NCBI GenBank assembly: GCA_945492935.1
Contig: CALYVE010000011.1
Span: forward strand, 1-14,717
Length of the DNA: 14,717 nt
Direction: 5' to 3'
Source of the DNA: an uncultured Lachnospiraceae bacterium
Lineage (GTDB): Bacteria > Bacillota > Clostridia > Lachnospirales > Lachnospiraceae
Below, piece after piece: positions 1 to 6,837 of this stretch (position 1 is its first letter; each line of letters begins with the position of its first letter). Made by a program: the position numbers and the translations under genes. A model generated the notes under the pieces. That model made no database searches and was not told the origin of the DNA. It saw only the letters and a list, made by a program, of their open reading frames with translations.

Positions 1-15
1 GCAGGTACTATTGCT

Positions 16-30
16 TGCGGTCTCTTTTTG
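16..30 (+). terminator. 3' arm and T-run of a probable terminator, cut by the window edge
   Basis: TGCGGTCTCTTTTTG resembles the closing arm and T-run of the complete terminator at 13986-14080 (TGCAGACTTTTTT). Both are followed within a few bases by the same 37-base repeat. The 5' arm would lie outside the window, so this call rests on the resemblance alone. Confidence 0.35.
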
Positions 31-36
31 GATTAT

Positions 37-73
37 GCGGCCTTGTGGCGCGGGACCCTGCCGGCAGTGCAAT
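37..73. repeat. GC-rich dispersed repeat, copy 1
   Basis: This segment is 31/37 identical to 14088-14124, and all six differences are transitions. It contains a small hairpin (GCGG-GACC-CTGC) and a possible outer stem (GCGGC with GCCGG). The substitutions keep pairing through G-U wobbles, which suggests an RNA- or DNA-structural element. Reading frames through both copies show no bias toward synonymous change, so a coding origin is unlikely. It is more GC-rich than the AT-rich sequence around it. Confidence 0.6.
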
Positions 74-141
74 CAAAAGAATTGCTGATGAAGCAAAGCT
101 TTCAGATTTATCGATTTTATGTATATTTTACGGATTTTTTG

Positions 142-170
142 TTGACCTTACAAATTAAAATACATAAAAT
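142..170 (+). promoter_or_regulatory. sigma-A promoter for the SecD-head-like gene
   Basis: TTGACC (142-147), a 17-base spacer and TAAAAT (165-170) match the vegetative consensus. Transcription would start near 177. That is downstream of the ATG at 173, which supports the later ATG at 215 as the real start of the next gene. Confidence 0.65.
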
Positions 171-214
171 GGATGTTAGAAATGAATAAGAAATTGAAAA
201 CAGAAGGAGCAAAA

Positions 215-1162
215 ATGTCAGCAATAAAAAAGCAGTTTATAACGATATTCGCGATTTTAACATGTATAGTAATTGCAGTTGTTATCGTGATTGTATGTAC
301 GAAGAAACCGAATAATTCCCATTATGAAATAAAGTCCGGAACAGATTTCGAGAAGGAATACTTTCAAGCATTCATGAAGCAGGATTATGATAGCTTGTAT
401 GCGCTCATGTATGAACCATATTTGGATGCGGTAGCGAAGGAAAAAGGTGTTCCGAGTATGAAGTCAAATGTGACGGATTATTATAAGCTTTTAAATGATA
501 AAATAACATACGAACATGGAAATATAAAAAGTATCAAGCAGAAGCTTAGTACGACCACGGAATTAAAGAAGGAAGAGCTTGATATCATTAATCAGGAATT
601 TGCTTATCTGGGACTTTTGGAAAAGGCTAAGGAAGGCATGCACATATCACTGATTATTACGTATGAGTGTGAAAAGGAAACCTCGGATGTAGATTTTGAA
701 TATTATTCGATTGAAGTTGACGGACAATGGTATTTTTACAACTTCGAATTGGCTCCGATTTATGCGGAAGCAACCGGGGATGCAATGAATGGTGCAGAAG
801 ATGATGCAACTGAGGATGAAGCACAGGATGTTCGGGAACACACCATTGAATTTGTTTTGGATTATGGTACGGAAAATGAGAAAGTCATTTTAACAAAAGA
901 AGATATCAAAGTGGCGGAAGCAATAGTATCGGATTCTAATTTTACGAGAGAATATATTGTTCAGCTTCAGTTTACGGAAAAGGGAACGAAAATTTTTGCG
1001 GAAGAAACAGCGTCTAATATCGGCAAAAAAATTACAATTGTTTGTGATGGAGAAGTGATATTGGAGCCGACGATTAATGCAACAGTAGAAAATGGTGTAA
1101 CATGGATTAATGATTTTCATTCCATGGAGGAGGCACAGGCCTTTGCGGATAAGTTGAAATAA
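215..1162 (+). CDS. Membrane-anchored extracytoplasmic protein with SecD P1-head-like C-terminal domain
   Basis: This 315-residue protein starts at ATG 215, behind the ribosome site GAAGGAG (203-209). In-frame ATGs at 173 and 182 lack one, and 173 precedes the predicted transcription start. A hydrophobic segment at about residues 7-33 is a signal anchor; the cysteine after it lacks a good lipobox. The middle part (about 45-190) resembles NTF2-like/DUF4878 accessory domains, a weak call. The last ~100 residues match the SecD/SecDF P1 head: a block reading QLQFTEKGTKIFAE, then IGKKITIVCDGEVILEPTIN and a final MEEAQAFADKLK helix. The membrane channel part of SecD is absent, so this is not a translocase. 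Its role is unknown. A LytTR-PAS gene follows after 42 bases and may be cotranscribed. Confidence 0.75.
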   Translation: MSAIKKQFITIFAILTCIVIAVVIVIVCTKKPNNSHYEIKSGTDFEKEYFQAFMKQDYDSLYALMYEPYLDAVAKEKGVPSMKSNVTDYYKLLNDKITYEHGNIKSIKQKLSTTTELKKEELDIINQEFAYLGLLEKAKEGMHISLIITYECEKETSDVDFEYYSIEVDGQWYFYNFELAPIYAEATGDAMNGAEDDATEDEAQDVREHTIEFVLDYGTENEKVILTKEDIKVAEAIVSDSNFTREYIVQLQFTEKGTKIFAEETASNIGKKITIVCDGEVILEPTINATVENGVTWINDFHSMEEAQAFADKLK

Positions 1163-1204
1163 AGCGATACTGCTTAAGAATTTGGCGAAGAAAAAACAGA
1201 CTGG

Positions 1205-2014
1205 ATGGTTGAAATGCAAGATTCAAAACATATTACAATATTTTCAGAGAAAAAGAAAACTGTTCTTGGAATCAGTACGATTCTTTATGTGCAAAAGTCC
1301 GGAAATCATGTGGAGATACACATCTCCGGAGGCAGAATATATAAAACGAGGCTGACACTTGAAGCGCTTGCGGAAAAATTGGGCGATGGTTTTATACGGG
1401 TGCATCGCGGTTGTATGGTTTCTGTTATGGCAATACATGATATTACGGACAATATTAATTTAATTAACGGCGAGACACTAATCTATACGATACGAAAGAA
1501 AAATGAGATAATTAGTCAGTTTCATGAAAAGCAAAAGCACATAATCGCAGGTTTTACGGAAGAAGGTGTTCCGGCATCCGAGGAGGAATACCGGAGATAT
1601 TACAAAAGCTTCGAAAATCTGCCGTTTGCGTTTACAGACATCGAGATGGTGTTTGATGAGAAACTGCATGCGGTAGATTGGATTTTCCGTTATGGAAATC
1701 CGGCACTCGCCAAGCTGGAAAAGCTTCCGTTAGAACAATTAATCGGAAGTTCGTTTGGGAGTCTGTTTTCAAATATGGATTCCAAGTGGCTTCGAAGCTA
1801 CGAGAGGGCGGTCAATTTTGGAGAAACACTTGAAATTATTGATTATAGTCCGGAAATCGATACATATCTTAAGGTGATTTGTTTTCCGACTTTTCAGGGC
1901 CATTGCGGATGTATGCTGTTTGATTGTTCCGAAATAACACTTACACAAAACAGCGATGACGCTGCAAAGGCACTCATGCTTTATTTAGGGAATCTGTCAA
2001 ATTATCAGGGCTGA
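1205..2014 (+). CDS. LytTR-type DNA-binding regulator with C-terminal PAS-like domain
   Basis: This 269-residue protein carries an N-terminal LytTR DNA-binding domain at about residues 20-110. It shows the family's hallmark GDGFIRVHRGCMV core (cf. F-R-V-H-R-S) and a following I-x-D-I strand. Residues about 125-245 look like a PAS sensor fold (ENLPFAFTDIE..., later GCMLFDCSEI). There is no phosphoacceptor receiver domain, so control is more likely through ligand binding by the PAS part than by a histidine kinase; this is inference. The ribosome site is weak, and ATG 1214 is an alternative start nine bases downstream. The stop codon lies 10 bases before a pair of TCACG repeats with LytTR geometry and 42 bases before a promoter, so the next operon is a natural target. 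Confidence 0.8.
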   Translation: MVEMQDSKHITIFSEKKKTVLGISTILYVQKSGNHVEIHISGGRIYKTRLTLEALAEKLGDGFIRVHRGCMVSVMAIHDITDNINLINGETLIYTIRKKNEIISQFHEKQKHIIAGFTEEGVPASEEEYRRYYKSFENLPFAFTDIEMVFDEKLHAVDWIFRYGNPALAKLEKLPLEQLIGSSFGSLFSNMDSKWLRSYERAVNFGETLEIIDYSPEIDTYLKVICFPTFQGHCGCMLFDCSEITLTQNSDDAAKALMLYLGNLSNYQG

Positions 2015-2024
2015 TTGCTGTTTG

Positions 2025-2054
2025 TCACGTTTGAATGTCGTTTTATCACGCTTT
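2025..2054 (+). promoter_or_regulatory. Candidate LytTR operator: two direct repeats with 21-base period
   Basis: TCACGTTTG (2025-2033) and TCACGCTTT (2046-2054) are direct repeats whose starts are exactly 21 bases apart, with a 12-base spacer. Known LytTR sites are pairs of 9-base repeats with this spacing placed just upstream of the -35 box. Here the -35 box begins at 2057. The first half-site contains the GTT core; the second has GCT. The match to the general LytTR consensus is partial. Confidence 0.45.
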
Positions 2055-2056
2055 CG

Positions 2057-2085
2057 TTGATTCCGGATACAAAAAACGATACAAT
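2057..2085 (+). promoter_or_regulatory. sigma-A promoter for the signalling operon
   Basis: TTGATT (2057-2062), a 17-base spacer and TACAAT (2080-2085) give a good vegetative promoter. Transcription would start near 2092, leaving a leader of about 60 bases before ATG 2154. No riboswitch-like fold was recognised in that leader. No other terminator or strong promoter is visible until 11922, so this promoter may drive all nine following genes. Confidence 0.7.
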
Positions 2086-2153
2086 AGACGGAATAATTTA
2101 TGGAATTTTGTAATGAATTTAGCAGTGATAGAGAGGCAAAAGGAGGAACCTTG

Positions 2154-4625
2154 ATGAGAGAGAGAATCAAAAAGAAAATAGCAATGTTAGTTGTGATTGT
2201 TCTTGCGCTTGGAATTGGTGTACAAAACAATCACGTATCAGCTTATACAATGGTTGATAAAACGATTACGCTTGATAATGCAACATCAGAACAACTGACT
2301 GTTTCAGATGCATCGACCTATGATTATGTTATCCCTTACGGTTGCGAACTGATCATTGCAGACGGAGGCAGCGTTTCGGGAAATATCACTGTAGATGGAG
2401 GAACGCTTACAATACAAGAAGGCGGAAGCGTTGAGCACATTACCGGAAATAACGGTACGATTAATAACAGCGGTATTATTCGCAAAGATATGCTCGGCGA
2501 CACCCTCTATATGACAATTGATGCTTTCACAAATTATGAATCCGGTATTGTTCAGGGTGATGTTTATTCGGGAATGTATGTAACTCTCGAAAACCACGGA
2601 ACAATTAACGGCGATGTTTACTTCAATTATTCGTCTGAAATTAAAAATTACGGATATATGAATGCCGTAAGTGTGATTTTTTGTACCTTCGAAAATTACG
2701 GGGAAGTAGGGACTTTCTCGCTGCCCGCAGATGCAGGTTTGTGCGGAATCAAAATGGGAGCAAACAGCAGCATCGAAACATTGAATTGCCCGAAGCTTAA
2801 TGACGGATTTTTTGTAAAAATCAATGTGGAGGACGGAGCAAAAGCAGGTACTGCAGTGATTGACACGGATTCGTTGGATAACAGTGAATTATCCGGGGTA
2901 TTGGAAATCTCAAATTCTCTTGCGTTATCGGGAACAAATTCGCTGGAATCCAAATTACAAATCGGAGTTTCGGAGAGTACAATCATTACCAAAAATTCTA
3001 TATATGACGGTTGGTACGTTCAGTACGGCGATGATAATTATCGTCTTCCTGCATCCAAATTCGAAGGAAATACCATGCCGGATATGTACAATCTGACATT
3101 ATCAAAGACAGCTGTTGATATTTCGGATTTGGAAGCTGCATATACGACAGAGGATATTGCAGCAAGTGCGCAAACATTTGACATAGTCAATTCGGGCATG
3201 TGCAATATGAAATTTCGAATTACTGAAATACCTTCGTTTGCAGAGGTGTATAACGGTGCATACAATTTGTCAGAAGGAAGTGTCGTTGCTTTATCAAGCG
3301 GCTCTGATATAACACTTACCGTAAAAGCCAAAAATGGAAATAAAGTCGGAAGATACTCTGAGAATTTGAGCCTGGAAAAATGGACGGACGTTGGAGAAGC
3401 CTTGGAAGATGGTGTATCCATTATGGCTGGCGATATCCTTGTGTCTACAGACAGTTTTCCGGTTACGTTAAATGTAAACAGAAAAAAAGGCGAGGCATCG
3501 GTCACTGTTGCTGATTTGTATTACGGAGAAACCATTTCTCCGGTTGTCGTATCTGATACAAACGGAATCGGAAATGTTACATATAAATACAAAGAAAAGG
3601 GCGCAGCAGACTCGAGTTACACGAAAATCAAACCGATTGCCGCAGGGGAATATACAGTACAGGCAACGTTTGCACAGACTGCGAATTACGAAGAAGTTGT
3701 TGCAACCGATGATTTTTCGATTCTTCGAAAAAAAGGCGCCGGTTCTGTAACAATATCGGATTTGTATTACGGTGGTACAATCAAGCCGGTTGCTGCATCC
3801 GATACGAACGGAACAAATGATGTGACATACAAGTATAAGAAAAAGGGTGCGCACGATTCAACTTATACAGATGTTTTGCCGACTGAAACAGGAGAATACA
3901 CGGTGCAGGCAACGTTTGCACAGACAGCGGGATATGAGGCAGTCGTTGTTACAGCCGATTTTCAGATTTCATATTTGCCGGTTCCGAAAAATCCATACAG
4001 CATTAGTGGAACCCAGGGTAAAAACAATTATTATACGTCAGATGTAACAATCACACCTGCACAGGGCTACTTGATTGCAGACTCATTGGACGGTACATAC
4101 AAACAGACGTTGACAGTCAGCAAAACCTCGGCTTCGGTGAACGTATATTTTAAGAAGATTGATACAGGAGAAATGACAGCCGGTATTTTCGTTCCGGGCT
4201 TAAAAATCGATAAAGATGCGCCAAGTGTCCTTCATGTGACAGATGGTGAGACAAAGTACGGTGATCAAATTGAAATCATAGTTCAGGACGATGATCTTGA
4301 ACAGGTTCTTGTAAACTGGAAAACTGTAGAAGTGCAAAATAACAGGGCAATCCTTACGCTTTCGTCAAATTATGGACAGGAGACATACGAGATTACCTGT
4401 GTAGATGCAGCGGGAAATGTTCGAAAGATTACGGTTGTCGTTGCAGCTGACTGGATGAAGAATCGAACAATTCCGGCGGGCTCTAAGGTTAGACTTTCAA
4501 CCGACTATTCGTATCGGCTGGGCGGTGGAACCTGGCAGGTAGAGGGGGATGGTACATCCTACGCGGGAGGCAGCACATTCTATGTAAATCAGGATGGAGA
4601 ATACTCATTTACAAAGATTGATTAA
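2154..4625 (+). CDS. Large secreted protein with beta-rich N-terminus and tandem Ig-like repeats
   Basis: Translation probably starts at ATG 2154 behind AGGAGG (2141-2146), giving 823 residues. Residues 1-30 are a clear signal peptide (KKK, hydrophobic core, VSA cleavage site). Residues about 35-300 are rich in short G/N/T strands (for example GGTLTIQEGGSVEHITG and NNGTINNSGIIR), suggesting a beta-solenoid. Residues 444-606 are two tandem ~82-residue copies of an Ig-like (MBG-type) module sharing DLYYG, YKYK-KGA and GEYTVQATFAQTA. The C-terminus has a further beta domain (KIDKDAPSV, VDAAGNVRKITV) and ends in DGEYSFTKID. There is no LPXTG sorting signal or recognisable enzyme motif, so it is free or held non-covalently at the surface. 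Being first in an operon of signalling genes, it may be an external ligand, adhesin or sensor partner; this is inference. Confidence 0.75.
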   Translation: MRERIKKKIAMLVVIVLALGIGVQNNHVSAYTMVDKTITLDNATSEQLTVSDASTYDYVIPYGCELIIADGGSVSGNITVDGGTLTIQEGGSVEHITGNNGTINNSGIIRKDMLGDTLYMTIDAFTNYESGIVQGDVYSGMYVTLENHGTINGDVYFNYSSEIKNYGYMNAVSVIFCTFENYGEVGTFSLPADAGLCGIKMGANSSIETLNCPKLNDGFFVKINVEDGAKAGTAVIDTDSLDNSELSGVLEISNSLALSGTNSLESKLQIGVSESTIITKNSIYDGWYVQYGDDNYRLPASKFEGNTMPDMYNLTLSKTAVDISDLEAAYTTEDIAASAQTFDIVNSGMCNMKFRITEIPSFAEVYNGAYNLSEGSVVALSSGSDITLTVKAKNGNKVGRYSENLSLEKWTDVGEALEDGVSIMAGDILVSTDSFPVTLNVNRKKGEASVTVADLYYGETISPVVVSDTNGIGNVTYKYKEKGAADSSYTKIKPIAAGEYTVQATFAQTANYEEVVATDDFSILRKKGAGSVTISDLYYGGTIKPVAASDTNGTNDVTYKYKKKGAHDSTYTDVLPTETGEYTVQATFAQTAGYEAVVVTADFQISYLPVPKNPYSISGTQGKNNYYTSDVTITPAQGYLIADSLDGTYKQTLTVSKTSASVNVYFKKIDTGEMTAGIFVPGLKIDKDAPSVLHVTDGETKYGDQIEIIVQDDDLEQVLVNWKTVEVQNNRAILTLSSNYGQETYEITCVDAAGNVRKITVVVAADWMKNRTIPAGSKVRLSTDYSYRLGGGTWQVEGDGTSYAGGSTFYVNQDGEYSFTKID
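3483..3971 (+). repeat. Two tandem Ig-like coding repeats
   Basis: Copy 1 (3483-3728) and copy 2 (3729-3971) each begin with codons for KKG and end in a DF-x-I strand. They share long stretches of protein identity such as GEYTVQATFAQTA. The nucleotide similarity points to a duplication within the gene. Confidence 0.8.
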
Positions 4626-4640
4626 CGATGAATTCAAAAA

Positions 4641-4660
4641 TGTATCAGTATGTATCAGTA
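4641..4660 (+). repeat. Tandem 10-base direct repeat in an intergenic leader
   Basis: TGTATCAGTA occurs twice back to back between the stop of the secreted-protein gene (4625) and the ribosome site (4662-4666) of the FecR gene. It may be a slippage duplication that changes leader length, or a small operator. Confidence 0.7.
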
Positions 4661-4671
4661 TAGGAGAAATT

Positions 4672-5592
4672 ATGGAAAAAAACAGAAAGAAAACATGGAT
4701 TATCATCGGAAGCATTGCGATTGTGGCGATTGTTGCGGTTTGTCTGATTATCGTGTTTTCGCGCGACAAAAAGGAAGCATACCGTTTGATTAAGGTGTTT
4801 GAATTAGATGGACGGGCGACGATAAGCAGAAAAGAAATCGGTGACATTGATGCGTACAGCAATATGGTGCTTGAGTCCGGCGATACGGTATTTCAAAATG
4901 AAGGTACTATGACCTTGAAGTTGGATGAGGACAAATATGTATATGTTGAGGAGCAGACGAAGTTTTCACTTGTTGCAACGGGAAGCAGTGCGAACAGTAA
5001 AACGTCGATTGAACTCGAACAGGGTGCCATTACAAATGAAATTAAGAACAAGCTTCCGGCAGATGCAACGTACGAAATCAATACACCAAACTCTTCCATG
5101 TCGGTTCGCGGAACGATTTACAGAGTATATACATATATTGGTGAGGACGGAATTAAATATTCCGTAGTTGCAGTTTTTGATGGTACGGTTTCAACAAGAC
5201 TTCGCTATGCAGATGGTTCCATGGATGACAAAGAGGTCGAGGTTGGAAAGGGTAAACAGATTACCATTTATGAGGATGCGGAGACGACGGATTATCTGAC
5301 CGATGTTGAGGATATTGATTATTCAAAGATTCCGGAAGATGTATTGCTTAATTTGATTGAGATTTCGGAGAACGGAACCGATCTTTCACTTACGACGGAT
5401 GAGCTTAAAGCACTTTTGGAGAAAGGTCCGTATACGGTTACATTTTTATATAACGGAACTGTGTTTGGCACACAGACCGTCTTGAATGGAGCATATGCGC
5501 AGGTGCCAACCTTAAGTCCTGCAGCATCAGGAAAATGGGATTTTGACTTTTCGACTCCGATTACGGAAGATACAGAAATTCATTGGAAATAA
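4672..5592 (+). CDS. Membrane-anchored FecR-domain protein with C-terminal InlB-B/Listeria-Bacteroides-type repeat
   Basis: The start is ATG 4672 behind AGGAG (4662-4666), giving 306 residues. An in-frame extension back to 4594 would overlap the upstream gene and lacks a ribosome site. Residues 9-29 form one transmembrane helix (KKTWIIIGSIAIVAIV), with the rest predicted outside the cell. Residues about 40-190 are a FecR domain: a DGRATISR strand, an ESGDTV segment, and the signature TPNSSMSVRGTIYRV around residues 138-152 with RGT at 146-148. The last ~50 residues (YTVTFLYNGTVFGTQTVLNG, then DFSTPITEDTEIHWK) match an InlB B-repeat-like module. FecR domains relay outside signals in iron regulation and also occur near CHASE2 cyclases. 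Here a CHASE2 cyclase lies two genes downstream, so a shared sensor role is plausible. Confidence 0.85.
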   Translation: MEKNRKKTWIIIGSIAIVAIVAVCLIIVFSRDKKEAYRLIKVFELDGRATISRKEIGDIDAYSNMVLESGDTVFQNEGTMTLKLDEDKYVYVEEQTKFSLVATGSSANSKTSIELEQGAITNEIKNKLPADATYEINTPNSSMSVRGTIYRVYTYIGEDGIKYSVVAVFDGTVSTRLRYADGSMDDKEVEVGKGKQITIYEDAETTDYLTDVEDIDYSKIPEDVLLNLIEISENGTDLSLTTDELKALLEKGPYTVTFLYNGTVFGTQTVLNGAYAQVPTLSPAASGKWDFDFSTPITEDTEIHWK

Positions 5593-5609
5593 GAGTGAGG
5601 AGGTCTGTC

Positions 5610-6788
5610 ATGAATGCACAATACCTAAGAACGATTCCGACAATTCGCGAATTCTTTAAAATCGATGAGACGAAAGAATTGCAGGAGGGTGTCCGATTGC
5701 TGCTCGAAGCGATGACTGAAATTACCATACCGTCCGGGCAGGATGTTGTGACAATCGGTGCAGAATCAGACGACGGAATGTATATCATCTTAGATGGTGT
5801 GACGCAGGTGCTCGACAAGGATGAAAGGTTAATTAATACGCTCGGGCTGGGAGATTTCATCGGCGAGCTTGGATTGATTAACAATGACAGACGAGGTGCA
5901 ACTGTGCGTGCGCAGGGAGATGTCCGATGTGCGAATATCTCAAAATCATTATTTGAGGAAATTGCATTACAAAACAGAAAAATCTATGGCACATTTATGA
6001 ATATGCTATATACGAAGACAACCAAATTGGTAACGGAGCAGCAGCGCATTAAGTCAGAACTTGAGGTTGCAACAAGAATCCAGGCAGGCTGTCTCGAGAA
6101 TGATTTTACGGAATTTAACAAGCTGGAGCATGTGAAATTGACTGCAGCGATGCGACCGGCAAAGGAAGTCGGCGGCGATTTTTATGATGTATTTATGATT
6201 GATGATACGCATCTTTGCTATCTGATTGCGGATGTATCCGGAAAGGGTGTTCCGGCTGCTTTATTCATGAGTATGGCAAAGATTCACATAAGAAACTATG
6301 CAACACTTGGACTTCCGCTCACGGAGGTTGCAAGTCGTGCGAACAACAATCTATGCTATAAGAACGAAGAAGGTATGTTTGTAACGGCGTTTATATGCGT
6401 ACTGGATGTTGTTTCGGGCGATGTGAGCTTTGTTAATGCTGGACATAATCTTCCGTTTATTCAAAAGGGAGATGGTTCGTTTGTTATGATACAGGCAAAG
6501 GCAAATCTTGTGTTTGGCATGATGGAGGATATACCATATAAAGAACAGCATGTGCAGTTGGATCCGGGCGATTGTATGTATTTATATACAGACGGAGTTA
6601 CCGAAGCCTTGAATCCGGCACAACAGCTGCTTGGTGATGCATATCTTGCCGATATGCTCAACCGCCACAAAGACGAAGCTTCCGATGTGGAAGGTTTTGT
6701 TCAGGCGATGTATGATGAAGTAGATCATTTTGCAGATGGGGAAATGCAGGCGGATGACATAACGATGGTCTATATCAGCAGAAAATAA
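5610..6788 (+). CDS. Cyclic-nucleotide-binding domain fused to SpoIIE/RsbU-type PP2C phosphatase
   Basis: Start ATG 5610 behind GAGGAGG (5597-5603); 392 residues. Residues about 10-130 form a CNB domain with an intact phosphate-binding cassette, GELGLINNDRRGAT, where E86 and R95 correspond to the residues that hold the ribose and phosphate of cAMP. A helical linker (about 132-160) ends in the ATRIQ motif typical of RsbU/SpoIIE switch helices. The PP2C domain follows, with metal ligands in VGGDFYD (D190), IADVSGKGVPAALFM (D208) and the final DDITMV. It should dephosphorylate a serine-phosphorylated STAS protein, and one is encoded at 9913. The upstream gene stops 17 bases before and an adenylate cyclase gene follows. 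Expected model: cAMP binding turns the phosphatase on or off. The family call is firm; direction of control is not visible. Confidence 0.92.
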   Translation: MNAQYLRTIPTIREFFKIDETKELQEGVRLLLEAMTEITIPSGQDVVTIGAESDDGMYIILDGVTQVLDKDERLINTLGLGDFIGELGLINNDRRGATVRAQGDVRCANISKSLFEEIALQNRKIYGTFMNMLYTKTTKLVTEQQRIKSELEVATRIQAGCLENDFTEFNKLEHVKLTAAMRPAKEVGGDFYDVFMIDDTHLCYLIADVSGKGVPAALFMSMAKIHIRNYATLGLPLTEVASRANNNLCYKNEEGMFVTAFICVLDVVSGDVSFVNAGHNLPFIQKGDGSFVMIQAKANLVFGMMEDIPYKEQHVQLDPGDCMYLYTDGVTEALNPAQQLLGDAYLADMLNRHKDEASDVEGFVQAMYDEVDHFADGEMQADDITMVYISRK

Positions 6789-6837
6789 TTCATGCAATAA
6801 GCAGTTCGTCATAATGCCGGCGAATTCCGGAGGGACT

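Noticed and set aside
1..189. Open reading frames running in from the left edge (one to 189, one to 158)
   Set aside because: They cross the 37-base repeat and the predicted promoter. The second repeat copy does not continue either reading, and no family is recognisable. They are probably chance open frames in non-coding DNA.
2086..2153. Possible c-di-GMP (GEMM) riboswitch in the leader of the signalling operon
   Set aside because: The leader is only about 60 bases and lacks the conserved GEMM segments.
3038..3505. 155-codon reverse-strand frame inside the secreted protein gene
   Set aside because: It is the mirror of a real coding region with a signal peptide and domain repeats. It has no ribosome site and no recognisable protein family.
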